DNA of 64,000 nucleotides from GCA-2709075 sp038146865. Lineage in GTDB: Bacteria; Pseudomonadota; Alphaproteobacteria; MPNO01; UBA2964. Positions 33,946-42,586 of the stretch are shown one piece after another. The translations under genes and the position numbers were made by a program. The stretch is from positions 310,001-374,000 of the forward strand of contig JAYQSL010000006.1 in NCBI GenBank assembly GCA_038146865.1, read 5' to 3'. The first letter of the stretch is position 1, and each line of letters opens with the position of its first letter. Under the pieces are notes generated by a model. The model was not told the origin of the DNA, ran no database searches, and saw only the letters and a list, made by a program, of their open reading frames with translations.

Positions 33946-34986
33946 ATGTTAGAGCTTAGAAATATCTGCTTGAGTCTCGAGAAAGACCGGATAATCGAGG
34001 ATATTAGCCTCCAGGCTGATAAAGGTGAAATTATTTGCCTTCTGGGACCATCTGGTTGCGGCAAGTCAACTTTGCTTAGAATTATAGCTGGCCTCATTCC
34101 AGTTGACTCAGGAAGCGTCATAATTAACGGAAACGTTTTCTCCTCCAATGACCGCATGGTCGAACCCCATAAGAGAGATGTAGGGTTTTTATTTCAAGAC
34201 TTTGCCCTATTCCCCCATCTTACAGTGGCGGAAAATATTGGTTATGGACTTAGCCATTTGAAATCAGATGCCGCGCGTGAATTAGTCATCAAACTCTTAA
34301 AACAAACCCGTATGAGTGGTCACGCTGAGAAATTTCCGCACCAACTTTCAGGTGGGGAACAACAACGGGTAGCGTTAGCGAGAGCCAGGGCAACCCACCC
34401 AAATCTTCTTTTGTTGGACGAACCATTCTCCGGTTTGGACGCGGCGCTGAGGAAAGAACTCGCAGAAGAGACCAGGGATACCCTCAAAAAAACTTCTTCC
34501 ACGGCCTTGGTTGTCACCCACGACCCCGAAGAAGCGATGCTCATTGCCGATAGAATAATTTTGATGAGGAATGGTCAGATCGTTCAGAGTGGTAAGCCCA
34601 GTGACATATACCACAGGCCAATTAATGGTTTTGCTGCCCGCTTTTTTGGTGAGGTCACTAGCTTTGAGGGGCAAGTGGTCGATGAGAAGGTAAAAACGCC
34701 CATCGGAATTTTCGGAGCAACATCAATTGTGGACGGAACCATCGTAGAAGTTCTAATTCGGCCTGACGCCATCAAAATCACCCCAGAGGAAAAAACCGCT
34801 AATTTGCTTCAAATTTGCTCGATAAGAGATGCTGGGAATTCTAGCTTGATAAAGCTCGCGGCGGGTAACCCCAAACAGCCTCATACTCATGTAAAGGTCC
34901 GTCATAGGGGGACCGAAAAATTTAGTGTTGGCGATGTGCTGGGGATCGATATTGATAACGAACAGGTTTTTGTATTTGAGATCTAA
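33946..34986 (+). CDS. fbpC: Fe(III) ABC transporter ATP-binding protein (FbpC type)
   Basis: ATPase subunit of the ferric transporter, 346 aa. It has Walker A GPSGCGKST (near residue 33-41), Q-loop FLFQDFALFPHLT, signature LSGGEQQRVALARA, Walker B LLLLDEPFSGLD and switch His in VVTHDPEEA, followed by a C-terminal TOBE-like domain (about residues 235-340). The length and TOBE domain fit FbpC/PotA-type subunits. It is transcribed away from fbpAB, which is uncommon for this family where fbpABC is usually one operon. The ATG has only a weak ribosome binding site. Confidence 0.92.
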   Translation: MLELRNICLSLEKDRIIEDISLQADKGEIICLLGPSGCGKSTLLRIIAGLIPVDSGSVIINGNVFSSNDRMVEPHKRDVGFLFQDFALFPHLTVAENIGYGLSHLKSDAARELVIKLLKQTRMSGHAEKFPHQLSGGEQQRVALARARATHPNLLLLDEPFSGLDAALRKELAEETRDTLKKTSSTALVVTHDPEEAMLIADRIILMRNGQIVQSGKPSDIYHRPINGFAARFFGEVTSFEGQVVDEKVKTPIGIFGATSIVDGTIVEVLIRPDAIKITPEEKTANLLQICSIRDAGNSSLIKLAAGNPKQPHTHVKVRHRGTEKFSVGDVLGIDIDNEQVFVFEI

Positions 34987-35189
34987 AATGACGACCCAAT
35001 TAGGCTAAAAATTTTCAAGCCAAAGCGCACTATTCCTAGAGATATTCTTATCGTCAGAACAAAGATTTTGGTGCACTAGATTTGCACTCATCACTGCGCG
35101 GCAGATCGATAAAAAACAACCATCCCTCATTGACCAAACGGTAACCAGAATGCGAAAAAGGAGAAAATAATTCTCCCCTGGTCTCTTTT

Positions 35190-38072
35190 ATGGTCTTAAA
35201 CCCACTGAAAACACAACTAGAAGAAGTAGAAACTTCTCCAGAAGTCTCAGACGAAATCAAGACCACTACGTGTTATATGTGCGCTTGCAGGTGCGGCATT
35301 AGAGTGCACCTAAAAGAAGGTCAAATTCGATATATAGAGGGGAATCGCAACCATCCTGTCAATAAGGGGGTATTATGCGCAAAGGGCTCAGCCGGCATAA
35401 TGCAGCACTACTCTCCAGCAAGACTAAAAAAACCCCTCAAAAGGGTGGGGCCAAGGGGCTCCGGCGATTTTGAGGAAATAGAATGGGAAGAGGCGATACA
35501 AACTGCAACCAGCTGGCTTAAAGATATTCGCGATACGGATCCAAGAAAGCTTGCTTTTTTCACGGGCAGAGACCAAAGCCAGGCACTTACAAGTTTTTGG
35601 GCAAGTCAGTTTGGAACCCCCAATCACGCAGCCCACGGAGGGTTTTGCTCTGTAAACATGGCCGCTGCTGGGTTGTACACAATTGGAGGGTCATTCTGGG
35701 AATTTGGAGAGCCCGATTGGGATCACACCAAATATTTCCTTATGTTTGGAGTGGCTGAAGATCATGACTCAAATCCGATTAAAATGGGTCTGGGAAAACT
35801 CAAAAAACGGGGAGCAAAATTCGTATCGGTTAACCCAATAAGAACAGGTTATTCAGCCATCGCGGATGAATGGCTCGGCATCCGTCCGGGAACAGACGGT
35901 TTGCTAGTGATGTCAATTATAAGAGAACTATTAATCTCAGATCAAATCGATTTGGAATACCTTATTAGGTACACAAACGCACCCTGGCTGGTAATTCAGG
36001 AAGAGGGATCACCCGACCACGGGCTCTTCGCTAGAGACGATGACGGTGCCCCTCTTGCCTACGATCCAACCAGGAATACGATTGTCCGAGCAACTGATGT
36101 TGAAATTTCTCCTGCACTCACGGGTTCTTATGAAGTTGACGGAGGTCGCAAGGCTGTCCCTGCTTTCGAGTTAATGGTCAGACGATATCTATCCCCTGAT
36201 TACGCGCCCGAGGCCGTGGCAGCTCAGTGTGGAATATCGGCGGAAACGATAAAACGTATCGCAAGTGAGATCGCCGATGTGGCATTCGAGCAAACTATAG
36301 AAATAGATGCTGAATGGACTGACTGGGCTGGTAGAAAACACGATAAATTTATTGGTAGGCCTGTATCCATGCACGCGATGCGCGGAATTTCTGCTCATTC
36401 TAATGGTTTCCAAACATGTCGATCGATCCATATTTTACAAATTCTTATTGGCAGTATCGATGTACCGGGAGGTTTCCGGTATAAACCACCATTCCCAAAA
36501 CCAGCTCCACCACCTCTAAAGCCGGCTGGAAAAGTTGGTGAGATCAATGCCAATACGCCAATGCCAGGGCCACCACTTGGCTTCACTGAAGGACCCGAGG
36601 ACCTATTGGTAAATCCGAATGGCGAGCCAATACGAATAGATAAAGCATACTCTTGGGAAGCTCCCATGGCAGCACATGGCCTGCTGCACATGGTGATTAA
36701 TAATGCCTATCATTCCGACCCATACCCGGTTGATCTTCTATTTCTTTATATGGCGAATATGAGTTGGAATTCCTCAATGAATGTTCCTGACACTATCCGG
36801 ATGCTCACAGAGCAGGATGAGAAAACAGGAAACTATAAAATTCCAAAAATCATTTACTCCGACGCCTATTTTTCTGAAATGGTACCTTACGCGGATCTCA
36901 TATTGCCGGACACGACCTACCTAGAACGTTGGGATTGTATATCTCTTCTAGACCGTCCAATAAGCGATTCCGATGGTGCGGCCGATGCAATCCGACAACC
37001 GATCGTTAAACCAGACCGCGACGTGCGTCCATTCCAAGACGTGTTGATCGATTTGGCGGCAAAGCTGGAATTTCCTGCGTTTATCAACGATCGTGGCATC
37101 CCAAAATATCCAGGCGGATATCCCGACTACATCGTCAATCATGAGCGCACCGAGGGTATCGGACCCCTGGCAGGATTCCGAGGCGAAAATGGAGACAGAG
37201 AAGGTAAAGGCGCTGTCAATCCATCACAATTAGACAGATATATCGAAAACGATTGCTTTTGGCGCCATGAGTTCAAACCTTCTGAGAGATATTTTAAACA
37301 CTCAAATCAGGGATATTTGGAAAAGGCCGTAGCCCTTGGTTTTATCGGAAAAAAAGAACAGATTATCCTCCAAATCTACTCGGAACCATTGCAAAAATTT
37401 CGCCTCGCAGCGGAAGGTCATGGTAATGTAGCTGTACCGGACTCTCATCGAGGACGAGTGGCCAAATTCTTCGACCCGTTGCCATTTTGGTATCCTCCTC
37501 TGGAAGAGGACAGTGTCTCTTCAGAAGAGTACCCAATGCACGCGCTGACCCAGAGACCGATGGCCATGTATCATTCTTGGGGTTCACAAAATGCCTGGTT
37601 GAGACAAATTTATGGCTATAATCGTTTATATCTCAGCCGAAAAAGGGCGGAAAAGCTGCAAATACGTGATGATGATTGGGTGTTTGTTACTTCACATCAT
37701 GGGCAAATTAAAGTCCAGGTCCGGCTCATGGATGGAGTGAATGAGGACACTGTTTGGACTTGGAATGCGATTGGAAAACGCAAAGGAGCGTGGAACCTAT
37801 CAGAAGACGCGCCCGAGTCTAATCGTGCGTTTCTCCTAAATCACCTAATTTCTCAACTCCTTCCCCCAAAAGGAGGAGAATATAATCACAGCAACTCAGA
37901 TCCGATAACCGGCCAAGCTGCCTGGTTTGATCTGCGCGTCCGCGTAGAGAAGGCGCACGATGACCGACCAGGTACGATCTCTGAACCCGAATTTCCGACT
38001 CTACCAAATGCCCCAAACCTTGATGAAGGGCATGCTACACTGCGCATTGGAAAAAAAATAAAATTGCTATGA
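35190..38072 (+). CDS. soeA: Sulfite dehydrogenase (quinone), molybdopterin subunit SoeA
   Basis: Catalytic subunit of the cytoplasmic membrane-bound sulfite-quinone oxidoreductase, a DMSO-reductase-family molybdoenzyme that oxidises sulfite to sulfate. The 960-aa protein has the N-terminal 4Fe-4S ligands Cys28, Cys31, Cys35 and Cys63 and the Mo-binding Cys in AHGGFCSVNM (near residue 153). No Tat signal is present, as expected for Soe rather than periplasmic PhsA/PsrA. The downstream electron-transfer and anchor subunits confirm the complex. Thiosulfate or polysulfide reductase remains a less likely alternative. Confidence 0.9.
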   Translation: MVLNPLKTQLEEVETSPEVSDEIKTTTCYMCACRCGIRVHLKEGQIRYIEGNRNHPVNKGVLCAKGSAGIMQHYSPARLKKPLKRVGPRGSGDFEEIEWEEAIQTATSWLKDIRDTDPRKLAFFTGRDQSQALTSFWASQFGTPNHAAHGGFCSVNMAAAGLYTIGGSFWEFGEPDWDHTKYFLMFGVAEDHDSNPIKMGLGKLKKRGAKFVSVNPIRTGYSAIADEWLGIRPGTDGLLVMSIIRELLISDQIDLEYLIRYTNAPWLVIQEEGSPDHGLFARDDDGAPLAYDPTRNTIVRATDVEISPALTGSYEVDGGRKAVPAFELMVRRYLSPDYAPEAVAAQCGISAETIKRIASEIADVAFEQTIEIDAEWTDWAGRKHDKFIGRPVSMHAMRGISAHSNGFQTCRSIHILQILIGSIDVPGGFRYKPPFPKPAPPPLKPAGKVGEINANTPMPGPPLGFTEGPEDLLVNPNGEPIRIDKAYSWEAPMAAHGLLHMVINNAYHSDPYPVDLLFLYMANMSWNSSMNVPDTIRMLTEQDEKTGNYKIPKIIYSDAYFSEMVPYADLILPDTTYLERWDCISLLDRPISDSDGAADAIRQPIVKPDRDVRPFQDVLIDLAAKLEFPAFINDRGIPKYPGGYPDYIVNHERTEGIGPLAGFRGENGDREGKGAVNPSQLDRYIENDCFWRHEFKPSERYFKHSNQGYLEKAVALGFIGKKEQIILQIYSEPLQKFRLAAEGHGNVAVPDSHRGRVAKFFDPLPFWYPPLEEDSVSSEEYPMHALTQRPMAMYHSWGSQNAWLRQIYGYNRLYLSRKRAEKLQIRDDDWVFVTSHHGQIKVQVRLMDGVNEDTVWTWNAIGKRKGAWNLSEDAPESNRAFLLNHLISQLLPPKGGEYNHSNSDPITGQAAWFDLRVRVEKAHDDRPGTISEPEFPTLPNAPNLDEGHATLRIGKKIKLL

Positions 38073-38881
38073 CAACTCTCCCACAAAAAAGTGACAATCC
38101 AAAATTAGGCCTGGTAATAGACCTCGACGTGTGCGTGGGATGTCACGCCTGTGCTGTAAATTGCAAAGAATGGAATGCGGGGGGACATTCGGGCCCTCTT
38201 ACAGATTGGAATGCATACTCAGGCTCAGAGAAACATAATGGTCGGGATGATGGCGCCTGGGGAGTTTGGTTTAATCGAATCCACAGTTATGAGGTAAGCG
38301 AGAACGAGGATAGCCGCACCGTGCATTTCCCACGATCTTGCTTGCATTGCGAAGAACCCGCATGCGTCACCGTCTGTCCTACCGGTGCTTCCTACAAGCG
38401 GGAGGAAGACGGAATAGTGCTCGTAAATGCTGACACGTGCATCGGCTGCAAACTCTGCTCTTGGGCCTGTCCCTATGGCGCTCGCGAATACGATCACACC
38501 GACGGGGTGATGAAAAAATGCACTCTATGTATCGATAGAATTTATAATGAAAACTTGGAAGAAATTGATCGGGTTCCTGCCTGCGTGTCAACTTGCCCGA
38601 CCAACGCGAGGCATTTCGGTGATTTAAATGATCCAAATTCAGCTGTCTCAAAGCTGGTAGAAGATAGGGGTGGTTATGATTTAATGCCTGAGATGGGCTA
38701 CTCGCCAACCAATAAATATTTACCCCCTCGCGCCCGAGGAAAATCCGACAACCCAGATCAAAAACTTAATGTAGAGGCGTCGAAGACAGACCAAGAGTCA
38801 AAACAAATTCCAGAATCAAACCAAGACCTAGAGATAAAAAACCCGCTTCTTCGCTGGGTAGACGTGGTACTCTCGAGGTAA
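38069..38881 (+). CDS. soeB: Sulfite dehydrogenase iron-sulfur subunit SoeB
   Basis: Electron-transfer subunit, 270 aa, with four 4Fe-4S motifs: CVGCHACAVNC, CLHCEEPACVTVCP, CIGCKLCSWACP and CTLC followed by ACVSTCP. It passes electrons from SoeA to the quinone pool through SoeC. Its start overlaps the soeA stop by four bases. A charged, Gln/Ser-rich C-terminal extension (about residues 225-260) is longer than a minimal DmsB-type protein. Confidence 0.92.
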   Translation: MTTLPQKSDNPKLGLVIDLDVCVGCHACAVNCKEWNAGGHSGPLTDWNAYSGSEKHNGRDDGAWGVWFNRIHSYEVSENEDSRTVHFPRSCLHCEEPACVTVCPTGASYKREEDGIVLVNADTCIGCKLCSWACPYGAREYDHTDGVMKKCTLCIDRIYNENLEEIDRVPACVSTCPTNARHFGDLNDPNSAVSKLVEDRGGYDLMPEMGYSPTNKYLPPRARGKSDNPDQKLNVEASKTDQESKQIPESNQDLEIKNPLLRWVDVVLSR

Positions 38882-38893
38882 AGGCGACAAGCT

Positions 38894-39841
38894 ATGCATC
38901 CAGCATTTTCCGTAATATTTTTTACAACTTCATCAGGTGCTGGCTACGGCCTTCTTTTTATGCTGGGAATGTTCAATGCGCAGATGGACAAATCGTTGGA
39001 AGCGACGGTAGGGATATCTTGCTCAGGTTTAGCGATAATTCTAATAACTGCCGGTCTACTCTCCTCTACAGCTCACCTTGGACACCCAGAAAGAGCTTGG
39101 CGTGCGTTCTCACAGTGGCGCTCGTCTTGGCTTTCTAGGGAGGGTGTATTAGCAATCCTGACATATATTCCGGCGATCATGCTACCTGTTTCATTCTATT
39201 TTCCTGAAGATTTGGCATGGAAGGGTTGGGGGCTGATAGCCGCTATTCTATCTGCAGGGACAGTGATTTGTACCGGCATGATATACGCATCACTCAAAAC
39301 CATCAGGCCCTGGGATGCTTGGCAGGTAGTCCCTGCATACCTCTCAATCGCCATGTTGGGTGGGGTCCTCATGGTAGCATTCATTGCGGTGATCTTTGAC
39401 GCCTATCACCCAATTTACAGCTGGAGCACCATGGGATTAGCAGCATTGGTCGGGTTTATTAAAATCAGTTTCTGGAGAAGCGCCGACAGAAACAAAAATC
39501 GAAGCACCGCAGCTACTGCAACTGGACTTGGAGGCGCTTCAGCCAAAGTCTCTCTGTTGGACTCCCCAACAACATCCGAAAATTACATCATGCGAGAAAT
39601 GGGGTTTGTCGTCGCGCGAAAACACTCCAAAAAGCTCAGAAAAATATCTGGTTATAGTCTTTTCGTCATTCCCGCGCTGACCGCAATGCTCACGGTAATG
39701 ATTGAAGGAAAAGCGGTAATCGCCACCTTGATCCTTTGTGGCATAATAGCCTACTCAGTCGGTGCAATAATCGAACGCTGGCTCTTTTTCGCAGAGGCCA
39801 AACACGTAGTCACCCTTTATTATGGCGTGAAATCAGTTTGA
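38894..39841 (+). CDS. soeC: Sulfite dehydrogenase membrane anchor SoeC (DmsC/NrfD-like)
   Basis: A 315-aa integral membrane protein of the DmsC family with about eight hydrophobic segments, starting HPAFSVIFFTTSSGAGYGLLF. It has the SSTAHLGHPERAWRAFSQWRSSWLSREG motif (in part), typical of DMSO-reductase anchor subunits, which binds quinone near the membrane surface. It lies 12 bp after soeB and ends the operon. No terminator is evident behind it. Confidence 0.92.
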   Translation: MHPAFSVIFFTTSSGAGYGLLFMLGMFNAQMDKSLEATVGISCSGLAIILITAGLLSSTAHLGHPERAWRAFSQWRSSWLSREGVLAILTYIPAIMLPVSFYFPEDLAWKGWGLIAAILSAGTVICTGMIYASLKTIRPWDAWQVVPAYLSIAMLGGVLMVAFIAVIFDAYHPIYSWSTMGLAALVGFIKISFWRSADRNKNRSTAATATGLGGASAKVSLLDSPTTSENYIMREMGFVVARKHSKKLRKISGYSLFVIPALTAMLTVMIEGKAVIATLILCGIIAYSVGAIIERWLFFAEAKHVVTLYYGVKSV

Positions 39842-40072
39842 ATAAAGCTCCCTTCGAACGCTTTTTTATCCAACGAATGAATAATTTTTGGAAGACTTGC
39901 CCAAAATTGAGCTGATGCGCCCAACAACCAAAAATCTTTAGACCTTAAGTTTTTGACACCATTTAGAAGAAGTCCCACTTTTTACCCTCTAGACCGCCTC
40001 GGTGCCCGATCGACCTATTCCTCAATTTTAATGGTCTAAAATTGCCAATCCCCCTCACTCCATTCTAGGAGG

Positions 40073-40621
40073 CTAGTCAGGCACGGGCACCTGATGCAAC
40101 TTCATAGCCATCGAAACTGCGGAGTAATAACCTAATAGAGCTAGCACTTCCGCTAATCCATCACGACCTAATAGTTTTGAAGCCGTTTCGAAAACCGAGT
40201 CTGAGCCCCCTCCAGGAGCCATCGACACTCTACAGAGGTCATAAACAGCTTTTTCTCTCTCATCTGAAAATTCCGGTTCTCTATTCGAAATGATTGCCGC
40301 CATCGTTTCTTCAGAGAAACCTAATTCGAGGCATCTTTTTTTATGTGCTGCTTGCACATAATCACCTTTCCAGTGGGTAGCGATTATAACAATGGACAAC
40401 TCCACTTCCCTCTCGGAAAGATGGCTCTTTTTATTTAAATAAGTACCGATAGTTTCCATCGCTGCTGCCAACTTAGGCGCATGGATCCAGATTTTATAGG
40501 GCGTTAGAAGTTTTCCACGGCCTGCGACCAGATCATCAAAAACCTGCCTTTGTTCAGCACTCAGCTCTTGTTCCGGGATCTCAAGAATACGAGATGAGTT
40601 CATTATCATTTTTCCACTCAT
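40073..40621 (-). CDS. Carboxymuconolactone decarboxylase-family protein
   Basis: A 182-aa alpha-helical protein of the CMD/AhpD family: LSEREVELSIVIIATHWKGDYVQAAHKKRCLELGFSEE (in part) carries the family's Glu, Trp and His positions, but there is no CxxC redox pair, so it is CMD-like and not an AhpD peroxidase partner. Function is unknown; decarboxylase activity cannot be inferred. Divergent from the enolase-superfamily gene, with about 296 bp between. Confidence 0.85.
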   Translation of the reverse strand: MSGKMIMNSSRILEIPEQELSAEQRQVFDDLVAGRGKLLTPYKIWIHAPKLAAAMETIGTYLNKKSHLSEREVELSIVIIATHWKGDYVQAAHKKRCLELGFSEETMAAIISNREPEFSDEREKAVYDLCRVSMAPGGGSDSVFETASKLLGRDGLAEVLALLGYYSAVSMAMKLHQVPVPD

Positions 40622-40917
40622 ATTTAAGCTCTCTTTGATATAACAGAATTAATCAGGACGGACACTGGGCTTAATCTTATTCATTGGACCAAAATTAGTA
40701 ACGCCTTCTTTATTTCTAATTTATTTGCATGTTTGCTAATAGCACGCTCTAACCCACCAAGTTCTTCACCCAATCTCCTGTATCGGCCCATCGAGCTCGT
40801 TCCCACCTCAATCAATCAGTTCAACAACAAATGTCATCAGTATTGATGGCAAATAATGCTCATTCTAAACTTTTTGAAGATTAGCTTTCAGGTCCGGAGG
40901 AGCAGAGGGAGATTTTT
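40622..40917. other. Divergent intergenic region
   Basis: A 296-bp gap between two divergent genes. I see no gene in it. CATCA-GTAT-TGATG (40835-40848) is a small inverted repeat and could be an operator for the enolase-superfamily gene, but it is short enough to be chance. GGGAG at about 40909 serves as ribosome binding site for that gene. Confidence 0.5.
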
Positions 40918-42045
40918 ATGAAGATAGATCGTGTTCAAGCATGGGCACTCGATGTCCCAGTCGACTTCTCGGAAATTGGAATATTAAGGCAAAATAATAC
41001 GCAGATGGTTTTTGCCGAGGTAGAAACCAACGATGGCATCATTGGTCACGGTATCTCCTCGATCGCTGATCCAAGACCTATAGCAAACACAATTAATGAG
41101 GTTCTCGGACCCAAACTGGTAGGCATGGACCCGATGGACCATGAGAAACTTTGGCACCATATGTTTTGGAATGTGACACCTTGGGGACAAACAGGGTATG
41201 CCAGCCACGCAATTAGCGCGGTTGATCTAGCAATCTGGGATATAAAAGGGATCCATCTCGATTTACCCGTTTGGAGACTTATAGGCGGTGCCCGAAATTC
41301 GCTCGAAATCTACGCGACCTGTGGTTTTTCATTTCTAGATGACGATCAACTGGTCGAGTCGGTATCTTTGATGGCTGAGGCAGGCTTTCGTGGTGCTAAA
41401 ATACAGGTTGGGCGCCCAGGGCAAGACACCAGAGGGTCCGACATAGCAATGGCTGAATTAATTAAAAATGACGCTCGACGCATTGGCAGGGTTCGTGAAG
41501 CTCTGGGTGGAGACTTCGAAATCGCGGTAGACGCAGGGTGCCGTCTTGACATATCAAGCGCCTACGACCTTTGCCTGAAAATTGCTGATTATGAAATTGC
41601 ATGGTTTGAAGAACCAATAATCCAAAATGACGTTAGACTTTTATCCCAACTTAGGAGCCGCCAACCAATAAAATTAACGGCGGGCCAAAACGAGGGGCTC
41701 GCTTATCGCTTTCGCGATATGTTGACCCATGGATCGGTCGATATGATTCAGCCAAATATGATCATTACAGGTGGGCTAACCCAATGTCTTCGTATTGCCG
41801 GCCTTGCCGACGCCTTCAATACGTCGATTGGAAATGGGGGCGGTTGCCCTTTTCACAATATGCACCTTCAAGCAGGCCTTCAAGTAGGCACAAACCTTGA
41901 ATATCAGGTAAATGCTGTTAACGCGTGCAGGTTTATTTTTAAAAATTTACCCAAGGTTGATAACGGTTATTTGAAATTGCCACACACCCCAGGCCTCGGG
42001 CTTGAACCAAACAAAGACGCAATCAGAGATTGTATTATAAAATAA
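40918..42045 (+). CDS. Mandelate racemase/muconate lactonizing enzyme family protein
   Basis: Enolase-superfamily enzyme of 375 aa that abstracts a proton alpha to a carboxylate. It has the N-terminal capping domain and a barrel with Lys in GAKIQVGRPG, metal-binding Asp in AVDAGCRLD, Glu in WFEEPI and Glu in TAGQNEG, and a loop GNGGGCPFHNMHL with possible catalytic His. The substrate is an acid sugar or an aromatic-pathway intermediate, not decidable here. GGAG and GAGGGAG precede the ATG. Confidence 0.88.
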   Translation: MKIDRVQAWALDVPVDFSEIGILRQNNTQMVFAEVETNDGIIGHGISSIADPRPIANTINEVLGPKLVGMDPMDHEKLWHHMFWNVTPWGQTGYASHAISAVDLAIWDIKGIHLDLPVWRLIGGARNSLEIYATCGFSFLDDDQLVESVSLMAEAGFRGAKIQVGRPGQDTRGSDIAMAELIKNDARRIGRVREALGGDFEIAVDAGCRLDISSAYDLCLKIADYEIAWFEEPIIQNDVRLLSQLRSRQPIKLTAGQNEGLAYRFRDMLTHGSVDMIQPNMIITGGLTQCLRIAGLADAFNTSIGNGGGCPFHNMHLQAGLQVGTNLEYQVNAVNACRFIFKNLPKVDNGYLKLPHTPGLGLEPNKDAIRDCIIK

Positions 42046-42100
42046 AAACGCTGGATTAGTTGATGGCAAAGCCATACATAACCCAACATTATGAAAAAAG

Positions 42101-42190
<90 letters not shown>

Positions 42191-42264
42191 GGTGGTCGGA
42201 AACTATATCATAATTACGAATAATTGAAGCCCAATAGCGATAAATCAAACGAGATCATCAATAA

Positions 42265-42570
42265 ATGTTTATAATCAGATTAGTTGGGTGGATCTTTGTT
42301 CTTGCCGCATCAATTGTATTCCTCATCGAGTTCAGATCTTGGTTGAGCTCAGGTGACTGGCGTCTAATTCCAAATGGCGAATTATGGTATCAACTGCATT
42401 CGGAGAGTCTAAACATAGCGCAAGCAGTTATCCAACGTTATATTCATCCCTCTATTTGGGATCCTTGGATCGTGGGGATTTTATTAACTCCTAGTTGGCC
42501 CACTCTCTCTATAATAGGTGCGGTGATTATAGTATTATGCCGCGTTACGTCCCGGCGGACGGGGCAATAA
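42265..42570 (+). CDS. Small two-helix membrane protein
   Basis: A 101-aa protein with an N-terminal membrane helix (VGWIFVLAASIVFLIEF) and a C-terminal one (LSIIGAVIIVLCRV) on either side of a soluble loop with WYQLHSESLNIAQAVIQRY. I recall similar small conserved proteins in alphaproteobacteria, in which this loop and the WDPW stretch are kept. Function unknown. It faces lepA convergently. Confidence 0.7.
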   Translation: MFIIRLVGWIFVLAASIVFLIEFRSWLSSGDWRLIPNGELWYQLHSESLNIAQAVIQRYIHPSIWDPWIVGILLTPSWPTLSIIGAVIIVLCRVTSRRTGQ

Positions 42571-42586
42571 CGCCGCTTTCCAGAAG

